NCBI GenBank assembly: GCA_020059485.1
Contig: JAGVCA010000060.1
Span: 1-39,983 of the forward strand
Direction: 5' to 3'
DNA: 39,983 nucleotides
Source: Anaerolineales bacterium
GTDB taxonomy: Bacteria; Chloroflexota; Anaerolineae; Anaerolineales; UBA11579
The notes beneath the pieces are model-generated. The model was not told the origin of the DNA. It worked only from the letters and a program-made list of their open reading frames with translations, and searched no databases. The first letter of the stretch is position 1. Each line of letters starts with the position of its first letter. This document shows, piece after piece, positions 6,768 to 15,551 of the stretch. The position numbers and the translations under genes were made by a program.

Positions 6768-9127
6768 TGACAATGACACTGGCAGAAACGAAAAAACTTC
6801 CCTCACCAGTCGGCGAAAGTAAAACCCGCCTTGATGTGATCGAAAAGGTCACCGGCGCGGCGGTTTATACCGATGACATTCCTTTTGGCCCTGGTTTACT
6901 GCATGCGCGTGTAAAACGCAGTCCGCATGCTCACGCCAAGATCCTGAAAATCGATTACAGTAAGGCGGAAGCACTTCCCGGCGTGAAGGTGGTGGTTACT
7001 GGAGAGGATTTCCCGAAACGGATTGGTCTGTATCTGGTGGACAAGCACATCTTTGCCCGGGACCGGGTACGCTTCATTGGTGAACCTGTGGCAGCCGTGG
7101 CCGCGATCAATGCCGATATTGCGGAAAAAGCCTTGGACCTGATCGAGGTAGAGTATGAACCCCTCGAAGCAGTCTTTGACCCGGTGTATGGGGCTTCTCC
7201 GGAAGCGCCGCTGCTGCATCCGGATATGGCGGATTATGATGTGCCGAACTACATCTTTCCGCAGGCTGGCACGAACATTGCCAACCACTTCAAGATCCGT
7301 AAAGGCGACGTGGAGAGGGCCTGGGAACAGTGCGCCGCAGTTGTCGAATCGGAATTTTATATCCCTCATGTTCAGCACGTACCGATCGAACCGCATGTGG
7401 CTGTAGCCAGGTGGGATGACGATGGCACTCTGACCCTGTGGGCAGCCTCACAGTCACCCTTTGCCCAACGCAACCTGATCGCCAAATCATTCGGCGTCTC
7501 GCAAAGCGATGTTCGGGTGATCGCACCTTTGGTTGGCGGCGGATTTGGCTGCAAGGCAGGCGTAACGATGGAAGCGCTGCCGGTTGCGATCGCCTCCAAG
7601 GTTAAGGGGCGGGCAGTCAAGCTGACGCTGACCCGGGAAGAGGAGTTCTTCACCAACTTTGTCCGCCAGGCGCTGGTGATCAAACTGAAGATGGGCTGCG
7701 ATGCCGATGGTAATCTGGTGGCGCTGAAGAACACCATGTACTGGGATGGCGGCGCATCTACCGAATACGGGGTCAATATCACCCGTGCTGGCGGTTATAA
7801 CAGCACCGGGCCGTATTTCTTCCCGAATGTGCATACCGACAGCCTGTGTGTGTATACCAATCACCCGATCGGCGGCGCTTACCGCGGTTTCGGCATGTCT
7901 GAACTCCACACCGGTATCGAGCAGACCATCGATATGCTGGCTGAAAAAATGGGGATCGATGCGGTCGATTTCCGCCTGAAGAATTGTGTCAAGGGCGGTG
8001 ATATTATCCTGACCGGTATGACTATGCACCCGACTGGCCTCAACCAGTGCATTGAGAAGGCAGCGAAAGCGATCGAGTGGGGCAAGGAAGCCAAGCCGAG
8101 CAGCCCGAACAAGTTGCGCGGCAAAGGTATTGCCTTGATGTGGAAAGCACCGTCCATGCCGCCGAATGCCGGTTCGTCCGCTGAAGTCAAGTTTAGTGAG
8201 GATGGTACGGTCACAGTCAGCCTGGGTGGCCAGGAGATCGGCCAGGGAGCTTTTACCGTGATGGCGCAGATGGCTGCCGGTGTGCTCGGCATCCCCTATG
8301 AATCTGTGCGTGTGCGAGGGCCGCTGGATACCCGCTACAGCCCGTATGAGTGGCAGACCGTTGCCAGCCGCTTGACCTGGAGCATGGGCAATGCCGTGGT
8401 GGCAGCCGCCCAGGATGCTCGTGACCAGCTGCTTGATCTGGCGGCGGACCATTGGGATGAAGAGGTCGAAGACCTCGATATCGTCAACGGCAAGGTCATC
8501 TCCTATAAATCCGAACAAGAGATGTCGGTGAAGGATATCGGCATTTACGGCCTGCCTAACGAGAACTTTGAAGGCTGGAAAGGTGGCCCGATCGTCGGCC
8601 GGGGCAGCTTCATGCCGACCTATGTCACCAATCTGGACTTTGAGACCGGTCAGGGTGACCGGGCAGTAGTGCATTACACTACCGGCGCTCAGGCCTTCGA
8701 TATCGAGATCGACAAGGAAACCGGTAGGATCGAAGTGCTCAAGTCGGCTTCGGCCTTTGATGTCGGCCGGGCGATCAACCCGGAACTGGTCAGAGCCCAG
8801 ATCGAAGGCGGCTTCATCCAGGGATACAGCTCGGCGGTGTACGAACAGATGCTGCTCAAGGAAGGGGCGATGCTGAACCCGAGCTTTGTTGATTACCGCA
8901 TCGCGACGGCCGTGGACATCCCGATCGAGCACCATGTCGATATCATCGAAGTACCGCAGGATGATGGTCCATGGGGTGCCCGCGGCATTGGTGAGCACCC
9001 GATGGTGCCGACCATCGCAGCGCTGGCCAATGCGATCTATGATGCTACTGGTCTGCGGCTGGAAGGTCCGCCCTTCACGGCCGAAAAGCTATACCTGGCC
9101 ATGCTGGATGCAGGATTGGTCGAGTAA
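6767..9127 (+). CDS. Molybdenum hydroxylase large (molybdopterin-binding) subunit
   Basis: This 786-residue catalytic subunit hydroxylates a carbon next to a ring nitrogen, or an aldehyde, using water as the oxygen source. Family motifs appear in order: the N-terminal a/b hammerhead ('DVIEKVTGAAVYTDDIPF'), 'GGGFGCKAG' near residue 258, 'GAYRGFG' near residue 370, the cofactor loop 'GQEIGQGAF', and 'GARGIGE' near residue 741 carrying the essential Glu. The length is normal for the family. GGAG lies only 2 bases before ATG 6767, and a second ATG at 6773 has better spacing, so the true start may be six bases later. Neighbouring permease and hydrolases suggest a pyrimidine-like ring as substrate. 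Purine or another azaheterocycle remains possible. Confidence 0.92.
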   Translation: MTMTLAETKKLPSPVGESKTRLDVIEKVTGAAVYTDDIPFGPGLLHARVKRSPHAHAKILKIDYSKAEALPGVKVVVTGEDFPKRIGLYLVDKHIFARDRVRFIGEPVAAVAAINADIAEKALDLIEVEYEPLEAVFDPVYGASPEAPLLHPDMADYDVPNYIFPQAGTNIANHFKIRKGDVERAWEQCAAVVESEFYIPHVQHVPIEPHVAVARWDDDGTLTLWAASQSPFAQRNLIAKSFGVSQSDVRVIAPLVGGGFGCKAGVTMEALPVAIASKVKGRAVKLTLTREEEFFTNFVRQALVIKLKMGCDADGNLVALKNTMYWDGGASTEYGVNITRAGGYNSTGPYFFPNVHTDSLCVYTNHPIGGAYRGFGMSELHTGIEQTIDMLAEKMGIDAVDFRLKNCVKGGDIILTGMTMHPTGLNQCIEKAAKAIEWGKEAKPSSPNKLRGKGIALMWKAPSMPPNAGSSAEVKFSEDGTVTVSLGGQEIGQGAFTVMAQMAAGVLGIPYESVRVRGPLDTRYSPYEWQTVASRLTWSMGNAVVAAAQDARDQLLDLAADHWDEEVEDLDIVNGKVISYKSEQEMSVKDIGIYGLPNENFEGWKGGPIVGRGSFMPTYVTNLDFETGQGDRAVVHYTTGAQAFDIEIDKETGRIEVLKSASAFDVGRAINPELVRAQIEGGFIQGYSSAVYEQMLLKEGAMLNPSFVDYRIATAVDIPIEHHVDIIEVPQDDGPWGARGIGEHPMVPTIAALANAIYDATGLRLEGPPFTAEKLYLAMLDAGLVE

Positions 9128-9231
9128 GGCCGGCAGACACCCAATGAAACCACCAAGGCATTCACACTTCACAGCAAATCATCGAAAACGAACTGTGGAT
9201 GCCTATTTTTATGTTGTCAGGAGATACTCTA

Positions 9232-10803
9232 ATGGCAGATGATGTAAAATGCCAAAACTCACAGAAATTGATCGAAGAGCTGGTTGAAACCCGCGAACGG
9301 ATTAGCCTGGGTGGGGGACAGAAACGGATCGATTCGCAGCACGCCAAAGGCAAGCTGACCGCCCGTGAACGCATACTGCAGCTTGTGGATGAGGGCAGCT
9401 TCAACGAGATCGATGCCTATTGGACCCACCGGCATACCGATTTTGGGATGGGCGAACAACGCTATGAAGGGGATAGTGTGGTGGTCGGTTTTGGCAAGAT
9501 CGACGGCCGGATGGTCTGTGTGTATTCGCAGGACTTTACGGTACTCGGCGGCTCATTCTCGGAGGTGCAAGGGCAAAAGGTTGCCAAGATCCTGGATCTG
9601 GCAATGGATTCAGGCGCACCAGTGATCGGGATCATGGACTCGGTCGGTGCTCGTATCCAGGAAGGGGCGTACAGCCTGGCAGCCTATTCGGAGCTTTTCT
9701 GGCGCAATACCCAGGCAAGCGGCGTGATCCCGCAGATCAGTGTGATGGTCGGCCCGTGCGCGGGCGGCTCCGTGTACTCACCGGGCTTGACCGACTTTGT
9801 GATCATGACCGAGGGCTCCAGCCATATGTTCATCACCGGGCCAAAGGTGATCGAGACGGTCACCCGGGAAGTCGTCGGCCTGGATGAGCTTGGCGGGACG
9901 ATGGTGCACAATGCCATCAGCGGTGTGGCCCATTTTGCGGCCCAGAACGAAACCCATGCCTTTGAGCTGACCCGCCAACTGGTCGGCTACCTGCCCGGCA
10001 GCAATCGGGAAAAACCGCCGCTTGGGCCGGTGATCGATGACCCCTGGCGGATGGAAGAAAGGTTGAACTCGATCGTTCCCACGGACCCGAGCGAGTCGTA
10101 TGATGTCAATGAAGTGATCGAATTGATCTTCGACAAGGGCAGTTTTCTGCCGGTGCACGCGTATTTTGCGCCAAATGCTTCGGTCGGGTTTGCCCGTCTG
10201 CATGGACAGACCGTGGCGGTGATCGCGAACCAGCCGCTGGCCAAGGCTGGTGTGCTGGATATCGATGCATCAGACAAGATCGCCCGTTTTATCCGCTTCA
10301 GCGATGCCTTCAATGTCCCCCTGGTCACCTTTGTGGACACGCCCGGGTTTATGCCAGGCGTAAACCAGGAGCATAGCGGGATCATCCGGCATGGCGCCAA
10401 GATCGTGTATGCTTATTCCGAGGCGACAGTGCCGAAGCTGGCGATCATCACCAGGAAAGCTTATGGCGGCGCATATATTGTGATGAGCAGTAAATATATC
10501 CGCACCGATATGGTCTTTGCCTGGCCGACCGCCGAAGTGGCCGTGATGGGCGCGGATGGCGCGGTCAATATCCTTTATGCTGAAAAATTGAAGCAGATGG
10601 AAAACCCCGAGGAAGAACGCCGCAAGATCTTGCGGGAATACGAGCAGAAATTCTCCAAACCTTACCATGTGGCCGCCAGCGGTCATGTAGATGAGGTTCT
10701 GATCCCGGCTGAGACTCGGCCCAAATTGATCGCGGCATTGGAATTGCTGCGAAACAAGAAAGTCAGCTCGCCGAAGAAGAAACACGGCAACATACCGCTG
10801 TAG
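9232..10803 (+). CDS. mmdA: Methylmalonyl-CoA decarboxylase alpha subunit (carboxyltransferase)
   Basis: This 523-residue carboxyltransferase moves the free carboxyl group of (methyl)malonyl-CoA to the biotin carrier. Two crotonase-like halves are recognisable, with 'GGSVYSPGLTDFVIM', 'SSHMFITGPKVI', 'VSGVAHFAA'-like text in the first half, and 'GFMPGVNQEH', 'KAYGGAYIVMSSK' in the second. The C-terminus 'KHGNIPL' is typical of MmdA and propionyl-CoA carboxylase beta chains. ATG 9232 has AGGAG 8 bases upstream; the 11-codon extension is unlikely. Its neighbours are, in order, the delta, biotin-carrier and beta subunits, the arrangement of sodium-pumping decarboxylases. That makes a decarboxylase likelier than an ATP-dependent carboxylase, because no biotin carboxylase is present. 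Confidence 0.88.
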   Translation: MADDVKCQNSQKLIEELVETRERISLGGGQKRIDSQHAKGKLTARERILQLVDEGSFNEIDAYWTHRHTDFGMGEQRYEGDSVVVGFGKIDGRMVCVYSQDFTVLGGSFSEVQGQKVAKILDLAMDSGAPVIGIMDSVGARIQEGAYSLAAYSELFWRNTQASGVIPQISVMVGPCAGGSVYSPGLTDFVIMTEGSSHMFITGPKVIETVTREVVGLDELGGTMVHNAISGVAHFAAQNETHAFELTRQLVGYLPGSNREKPPLGPVIDDPWRMEERLNSIVPTDPSESYDVNEVIELIFDKGSFLPVHAYFAPNASVGFARLHGQTVAVIANQPLAKAGVLDIDASDKIARFIRFSDAFNVPLVTFVDTPGFMPGVNQEHSGIIRHGAKIVYAYSEATVPKLAIITRKAYGGAYIVMSSKYIRTDMVFAWPTAEVAVMGADGAVNILYAEKLKQMENPEEERRKILREYEQKFSKPYHVAASGHVDEVLIPAETRPKLIAALELLRNKKVSSPKKKHGNIPL

Positions 10804-10812
10804 GTGGTTGTG

Positions 10813-11103
10813 ATGAACGAAGATTTGATCATAGGATTGAGGATTGGCCTGATCGGACTTGGTGTGACGTTCCTGGCGTTGGGCTTATTGAGCCTGGTGA
10901 TGCAGGGTTTACTCGCACTATTCCCTGCGGGCACCGCTAAAAAGGATGTCCCGGTCGCGCCGGTTCACGTGACGGCAGGTGGGGATGAAGAAGAGTATGA
11001 GCGATTGGCGGCTGCGCTGGCGGTGGGCATTTGCCAGCTGGAGCGAGAAGGCGCGCTGATGACGAAAAGCCCATCTCTGGGGAAACTGCTGGAGAAAGGA
11101 TAA
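10813..11103 (+). CDS. mmdD: Sodium-pump decarboxylase delta/gamma subunit (OadG/MmdD-like)
   Basis: This 96-residue protein has one N-terminal membrane helix (about residues 7-35) followed by a charged, acidic soluble tail, the standard layout of OadG/MmdD subunits. These subunits hold the carboxyltransferase and biotin carrier to the membrane beta subunit. The family is poorly conserved, so the call rests on size, topology and position between mmdA and the biotin carrier. ATG 10813 is preferred to GTG 10804 because AGGTGG ends 5 bases upstream. Confidence 0.8.
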   Translation: MNEDLIIGLRIGLIGLGVTFLALGLLSLVMQGLLALFPAGTAKKDVPVAPVHVTAGGDEEEYERLAAALAVGICQLEREGALMTKSPSLGKLLEKG

Positions 11104-11132
11104 CCCGCTTGCGGGATGAAAGGACCACATCA

Positions 11133-11576
11133 ATGTCGAAACAGGTGACTGTAATTATTGAAGGAAAAGAATACACTGTCGAGGTCGGAGACCTGAGCGA
11201 AAGCCCGGTCCGCGCCACGGTAGGGAAGCGGACCTACCAGGTTGAGGTGCCGGGCAGCGCAACCTCAACTGCTTCAAAGCCAGCGGTTACTACTGCGCCA
11301 GCCGCACCGGTATCAAAACCGACCCCTGCTCCTAAAGCAACGCCGATGCCAGCCGCTGGTGCCGGTGTGATCATTGCTCCTATGCCCGGCGATATCATTG
11401 AAGTCAAGGTCAAGCCTGGCGATCAGATCAATCCGGGCGATGTCGTCTGCGTGCTGGAAGCGATGAAGATGAAGAACATGATCCGATCGGCGCGAGCCGG
11501 GCTGGTAACCTCGGTTGAGGTCGCAGCCGGGCAGGCTGTGGATTATGGGGCTGTGCTGGTAACTCTAGGTGACTGA
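11133..11576 (+). CDS. mmdC: Biotin carrier subunit of the decarboxylase (biotin/lipoyl attachment domain)
   Basis: This 147-residue protein has an N-terminal globular segment (1-45), a flexible Pro/Ala/Thr-rich linker (about 45-75) and a C-terminal biotinyl domain with 'EAMKM', the biotin acceptor being Lys112. The carrier shuttles the carboxyl group from MmdA to the membrane subunit. ATG 11133 is preceded by AAGGA at 8 bases. The in-frame upstream extension would overlap mmdD and lacks support. The biotin transporter gene bioY at 18779 fits the cofactor demand. Confidence 0.92.
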   Translation: MSKQVTVIIEGKEYTVEVGDLSESPVRATVGKRTYQVEVPGSATSTASKPAVTTAPAAPVSKPTPAPKATPMPAAGAGVIIAPMPGDIIEVKVKPGDQINPGDVVCVLEAMKMKNMIRSARAGLVTSVEVAAGQAVDYGAVLVTLGD

Positions 11577-11588
11577 TCAAACGCTGTT

Positions 11589-12707
11589 ATGAATGATATC
11601 CTCTCACTGTTTCTAGCACCAACTGAACTGACCTGGAAGATGGGCGTGATGATCGTGGTTGGTATGATCTTGCTTTATCTTGCGATTGCCAAGGATATGG
11701 AGCCCGTGCTGCTGTTGCCGATCGGGTTCGGGGCAATTTTGACCAACCTGCCGTTGACCGGTATTGCCAGCCCGGAAGGACTGCTGGGCAAGCTATATGC
11801 GGTTGGCATTCAGACCGAGATATTCCCGTTGCTGCTCTTCATTGGGCTGGGTGCAATGACTGACTTCGGACCACTGCTGGAGAACCCAGGAATGGCCTTA
11901 TTAGGCGCTGCGGGGCATCTGGGTATTTTTGCTACCGTCCTACTGGCATTGGGCTTGGGTTTCGATCTGAACGTCGCCGGTGCGATCGGGGTGATTGGTA
12001 CAATGGATGGACCAACCGCTATCTTTGTCGCTTCTCGGATCGCACCCGACCTCCTTGCTCCAATCACGGTGGTGGCCTATAGCTATATGGCTTTGGTACC
12101 GATCATCCAGCCGCCGATCATGCGTTTGATGACCACAGATGCCGAGCGGAAAGTGCGCATGCCGTACTCCCGTAAGGAAGTCTCTAAGGCGGCCCGGATC
12201 CTGTTCCCGATCATCGTGACCGTGTTTGTCTCGCTGCTCGCGCCGGTCGCTTCACCGCTGATCGCCACGATCATGTTTGGTAATTTAATGCGTGAATCCG
12301 GCGTGGTGGACGGGTTGACCAATGCCGCCAAGAACGAAATTGCCAATGTCACGACGATCTTCCTTGGCCTGGCGGTCGGTTCCCGGATGACGGGAGATGC
12401 TTTTATCCGCCCTGAGACGCTTGCGATTCTCGGGCTTGGGTTGTTCGCTTTCGTCTTGGATATGACGGGGGGCGTGCTGTTTGGTAAGCTGTTATACATC
12501 CTCTCGGGAAAAAAGTTCAATCCCTTGATCGGTGCAGCGGGGATCAGTGCGTTCCCAATGTCTGCCCGGGTTGTGCAGCGGATCGGTCAGGAATATGACA
12601 TGGAAAATTTCCTGCTGATGCACGCCATGGGCGCGAATGTGGCAGGCCAACTGGGTAGTGTGATCGCCGGCGGGCTGGTTTTGGCGTTGATCACCCAATT
12701 GATGTAG
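11589..12707 (+). CDS. mmdB: Sodium-translocating decarboxylase beta subunit (OadB/MmdB)
   Basis: This 372-residue integral membrane subunit decarboxylates carboxybiotin and exports Na+, turning the decarboxylation energy into a sodium gradient. Conserved stretches are 'GTMDGPTAIF' (the Asp of the ion-binding DGPT motif is present), 'NPLIGAAGISAFPMSARVVQ' and 'MHAMGANVAGQLGS' near the C-terminus. The length fits MmdB/GcdB better than the longer OadB of Klebsiella. It closes the mmdA-D-C-B set and is followed after 6 bases by the amidohydrolase gene, so the pump is embedded in the catabolic operon. Confidence 0.92.
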   Translation: MNDILSLFLAPTELTWKMGVMIVVGMILLYLAIAKDMEPVLLLPIGFGAILTNLPLTGIASPEGLLGKLYAVGIQTEIFPLLLFIGLGAMTDFGPLLENPGMALLGAAGHLGIFATVLLALGLGFDLNVAGAIGVIGTMDGPTAIFVASRIAPDLLAPITVVAYSYMALVPIIQPPIMRLMTTDAERKVRMPYSRKEVSKAARILFPIIVTVFVSLLAPVASPLIATIMFGNLMRESGVVDGLTNAAKNEIANVTTIFLGLAVGSRMTGDAFIRPETLAILGLGLFAFVLDMTGGVLFGKLLYILSGKKFNPLIGAAGISAFPMSARVVQRIGQEYDMENFLLMHAMGANVAGQLGSVIAGGLVLALITQLM

Positions 12708-12713
12708 GACAAG

Positions 12714-13946
12714 ATGGCTGGAGATAACCTGGTAATCCGATCAGCAAGGCTGCGTGACCATCCGGAGGGTCTGGTAGATATTGCCATCCGGGATGGCGTG
12801 ATCGCGGAGATCGGTCCGGCTTTGGGTGTGTCGCTGGATAACCAGATTGATGCAGACGGTGGATTGGTAACAGTTTCATTCGCAAATCCGCATCTCCACC
12901 TGTGCAAGGTGTACACCCTCCTGATGATGGATGAACTCGCCTTGCAGGATTATCATGGCGAGGGGATGGGAAAAGCCATGACGGCGATCGAGCAGGCGGC
13001 CCGGGTTAAGGATCACTACGACGCTGGCTGGATCATTGAGAATGTCCGCCAGGCGATGGCTCTGGCTGCGCACTACGGCAACACCCATATCCGGGCGTTT
13101 GCTGACGTGGACAACAAAGCGCGCCTGGAGGGCGTGAAAGCCCTGATCCAGGCCCGGGAAGAATTCCGCGGAATTGTGGATCTGCAGGTGGTTGCTTTTG
13201 CCCAGGATGGGATCGTGCGGGAACCGGGGGCGGAGAAACTGCTGCGGCAGGCGATGGAGATGGGTGCGGATGTGGTCGGCGGGATTCCGTGGATCGAGTA
13301 CACCGATGCCGATGTTGCCGAACATGTTCGGATCTGCTTTGAGATCGCCGAAGAATACGACGCCGACGTCTCGATGCTGGTGGATGATGCGGGTGATCCG
13401 GGCCTGCGTTCGTTGGAAGTAATGGCGGTCGAGGCGCTGCGGCGCGGCTGGCATGGCCGGGTGTTGGCACACCATGCCCGGGCTCAGGCGTTGTATCCCA
13501 AGCCCTACCTGCAGAAGGTGGCCTCAATGATGAAGCAAGCCCGGATCGGACTGGTAACTGACCCGCATACCGGACCGCTGCATGCCCGGGTCAAGGAATT
13601 GTTGGCGGAGGATGTGCTGGTGTGCCTGGGGCAGGATGATATTTCGGATGCTTATTATCCCTTCGGCCGCAATAATATGCTGGAAGTCGCTTTTCTGGCT
13701 TCTCATCTGCTGTGGATGACCACTGGCGACGAGATGGAAACGATCTACGATATGATCACCACACGGGCCCTGGCAGCAATAGGGCGGCAGGATGTCCGGC
13801 TGGAAAATGGGGCTGAAGCAAATCTGGTGGTGTTGGGACAGGGGACGATCCTGGATGCGCTCCGGTTCCATGACGCTCCGCGGGCTGTGATCAGTCATGG
13901 CCGCCTGGTTGACCAGCAAAAAATGAAGAAGATGGCAAAACTCTGA
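12714..13946 (+). CDS. Cytosine deaminase-like amidohydrolase with an altered metal site
   Basis: This 410-residue amidohydrolase-superfamily protein is collinear with E. coli CodA: 'PHLHL' (His60/His62), 'VDLQVVAFAQDGI', 'GADVVGGIPWIEYT', His253 in the 'AHHA' strand, 'GQDDISDAYYPFGRNNML' with Asp308. At the position of CodA metal ligand His214 there is Leu222, and the catalytic Glu217 is Asp225 ('MLVDDAGDPG'). The protein therefore differs from a standard deaminase. It may use a different metal arrangement, or a different reaction such as amide or ureide hydrolysis. A TAGGA element lies 5 bases before ATG. It sits between the sodium pump and fdrA, so a role in removing ammonia or opening an intermediate is plausible but unproven. 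Confidence 0.8.
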   Translation: MAGDNLVIRSARLRDHPEGLVDIAIRDGVIAEIGPALGVSLDNQIDADGGLVTVSFANPHLHLCKVYTLLMMDELALQDYHGEGMGKAMTAIEQAARVKDHYDAGWIIENVRQAMALAAHYGNTHIRAFADVDNKARLEGVKALIQAREEFRGIVDLQVVAFAQDGIVREPGAEKLLRQAMEMGADVVGGIPWIEYTDADVAEHVRICFEIAEEYDADVSMLVDDAGDPGLRSLEVMAVEALRRGWHGRVLAHHARAQALYPKPYLQKVASMMKQARIGLVTDPHTGPLHARVKELLAEDVLVCLGQDDISDAYYPFGRNNMLEVAFLASHLLWMTTGDEMETIYDMITTRALAAIGRQDVRLENGAEANLVVLGQGTILDALRFHDAPRAVISHGRLVDQQKMKKMAKL

Positions 13947-13981
13947 GGTTTTGATCAACTCTTGATGTACGGAGGTTTCAC

Positions 13982-15541
13982 TTGACAGTAAAAACAATCA
14001 TTAAGATCAGCGAGTATCATGACTCGGTCAGTCTGATGCTGGTAGCAAGGGAGCTTTCCGGGCTGGCTGGCGTGCAGGATGCTGCTGTGGTGATGGCCAC
14101 TGAGGCCAATAAATCGATCCTGGCGGAAGCCGGGCTGCTGACTGATGCGGCCAAGGCAGCGACAGCCAACGACCTGGTGATCGCCGTAAAAGCAAATCGT
14201 GAGCAGGATGCCGAGGAAGCCCTTGGGATGGTTGAATCGTTGTTTGCCAAGAAGGCTGCCGAGGATGAGACCGCCGACTTCCGGCCAAAATCGATTCGCG
14301 GCGCGGTCTCCAGTTATCCAAGTGCGAATGTGGCCGTGATCTCCGTGGCGGGGCGTTATGCCACGGATGAAGCCTGGGAGGCTTTGACCCGGGGTCTCCA
14401 TGTGCTGTTGTTCAGCGATAATGTCTCGCTGGAGGATGAGATCGCGCTCAAGCGGTATGCCCGGGACCATGGCTTGCTGTTGATGGGCCCTGGTGCGGGA
14501 ACTGCGATCCTGAACAATGTTGCCCTTGGCTTTGCCAACGTCATCCCGGCTGGTAACGTCGGGATTGTCTCGGCCGCAGGTACCGGCTTGCAGGAAGTCA
14601 GCACGCTGGTTGCCAAGAATGGTTTGGGCATCACCCAAGGTATCGGAACCGGCGGACGAGACCTGAAGAAAGAGGTTGGCGGGATCATGATGCTGGAAGG
14701 TCTGAAAGCCTTGCAGGAGGATACTGCCACGGAAGTGATTGCCCTGGTCAGCAAGCCGCCCGCCCCTGAAGTGGTGGACTTGATCCTTGAGCAGGTCAAG
14801 AAAAGCAAAAAGCCGACGATCGTGTGCTTTATGGGCGGCGATATGAGCAAAGTGGCTGAAGTGGAGACCGCCATCCCCGCCCGGACATTGCAGGAGGGCG
14901 GCTTGTTTGCGGCTCAGGCAGCCGGGGCGCAGGTGGGCGATATTAAACAACGGATCGCCGATGAAACTGAACAGCTGAAGAAGCAGGCATCCGAGCTTCG
15001 CAAGTCTCTGAAACCAGGCCAGAAGTATCTGCGAGGCCTGTTCTCCGGCGGGACGCTGTGTTATGAAGCCCAGGTGATCTGGCGCGAGATGATGGATATG
15101 CCGGTGTATTCGAATGCGCCGCTGCCGGGTGAACCCTCGCTGGAGGATTCGACCAAAAGCCAGGAGCACACCACAGTCGACCTGGGTGAGGAAGAATTCA
15201 CCGTCGGCCGTCCGCACCCCATGATCGATAATGATCTGCGCATCCGGCGTTTATTGCAGGAGGCGTCTGATCCGGAAGTGGCCGTAATTATCCTGGATGT
15301 GGTGATCGGCTATGGCGCACATCCAGACCCGGCTGCTGAATTGGAGGCTGCAATCGTGGATGGGCGTAAGATCGCCGAAAACGATGGCCGAACGATCCAT
15401 TTTGTGGCTTCGGTTACCGGCACAGAACAGGACCCGCAAGGGTTGAAACACACCATTGCTACCCTTGAGCGGGCAGGTGTGATCGTGTGTGAAAGCAATG
15501 CGGCCGCCGCCAGGTTGACTGCCATGATCGTTGCCAGGTGA
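13982..15541 (+). CDS. fdrA: FdrA family protein (AllF-like carbamoyltransferase subunit)
   Basis: This 519-residue protein is related to succinyl-CoA synthetase alpha chains. It has a CoA-binding-like Rossmann half with 'LLLMGPGAGTAILNNVALGFAN' and 'GIVSAAGTGLQEVSTLVAKNG', then a ligase-like half with 'YLRGLFSGGTLCYEAQ' and 'VAVIILDVVIGYGAHPDPA'. In E. coli FdrA/AllF is one of three proteins needed for oxamate carbamoyltransferase. A TTG start is supported by GGAGG 7 bases upstream and no better ATG. The DUF1116 partner follows after 10 bases. In this locus I infer phosphorolysis of an N-carbamoyl amide, releasing carbamoyl phosphate. A CoA-ligase role cannot be excluded. Confidence 0.88.
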   Translation: MTVKTIIKISEYHDSVSLMLVARELSGLAGVQDAAVVMATEANKSILAEAGLLTDAAKAATANDLVIAVKANREQDAEEALGMVESLFAKKAAEDETADFRPKSIRGAVSSYPSANVAVISVAGRYATDEAWEALTRGLHVLLFSDNVSLEDEIALKRYARDHGLLLMGPGAGTAILNNVALGFANVIPAGNVGIVSAAGTGLQEVSTLVAKNGLGITQGIGTGGRDLKKEVGGIMMLEGLKALQEDTATEVIALVSKPPAPEVVDLILEQVKKSKKPTIVCFMGGDMSKVAEVETAIPARTLQEGGLFAAQAAGAQVGDIKQRIADETEQLKKQASELRKSLKPGQKYLRGLFSGGTLCYEAQVIWREMMDMPVYSNAPLPGEPSLEDSTKSQEHTTVDLGEEEFTVGRPHPMIDNDLRIRRLLQEASDPEVAVIILDVVIGYGAHPDPAAELEAAIVDGRKIAENDGRTIHFVASVTGTEQDPQGLKHTIATLERAGVIVCESNAAAARLTAMIVAR

Positions 15542-15551
15542 GGAGCGAACT

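Noticed and set aside
7487-8998. A 503-codon open frame on the minus strand
   Set aside because: It lies wholly antisense to the Mo hydroxylase large subunit, shows no recognisable motifs and is explained by codon bias of the true gene.
9232-11576. ATP-dependent acyl-CoA carboxylase
   Set aside because: No biotin carboxylase gene is present, and the delta and beta membrane subunits point to a sodium-pumping decarboxylase.
13955-15217. A 420-codon minus-strand frame
   Set aside because: It is antisense to fdrA, whose protein is clearly conserved; the text of the antisense frame is low in hydrophobic pattern and has no ribosome binding site.
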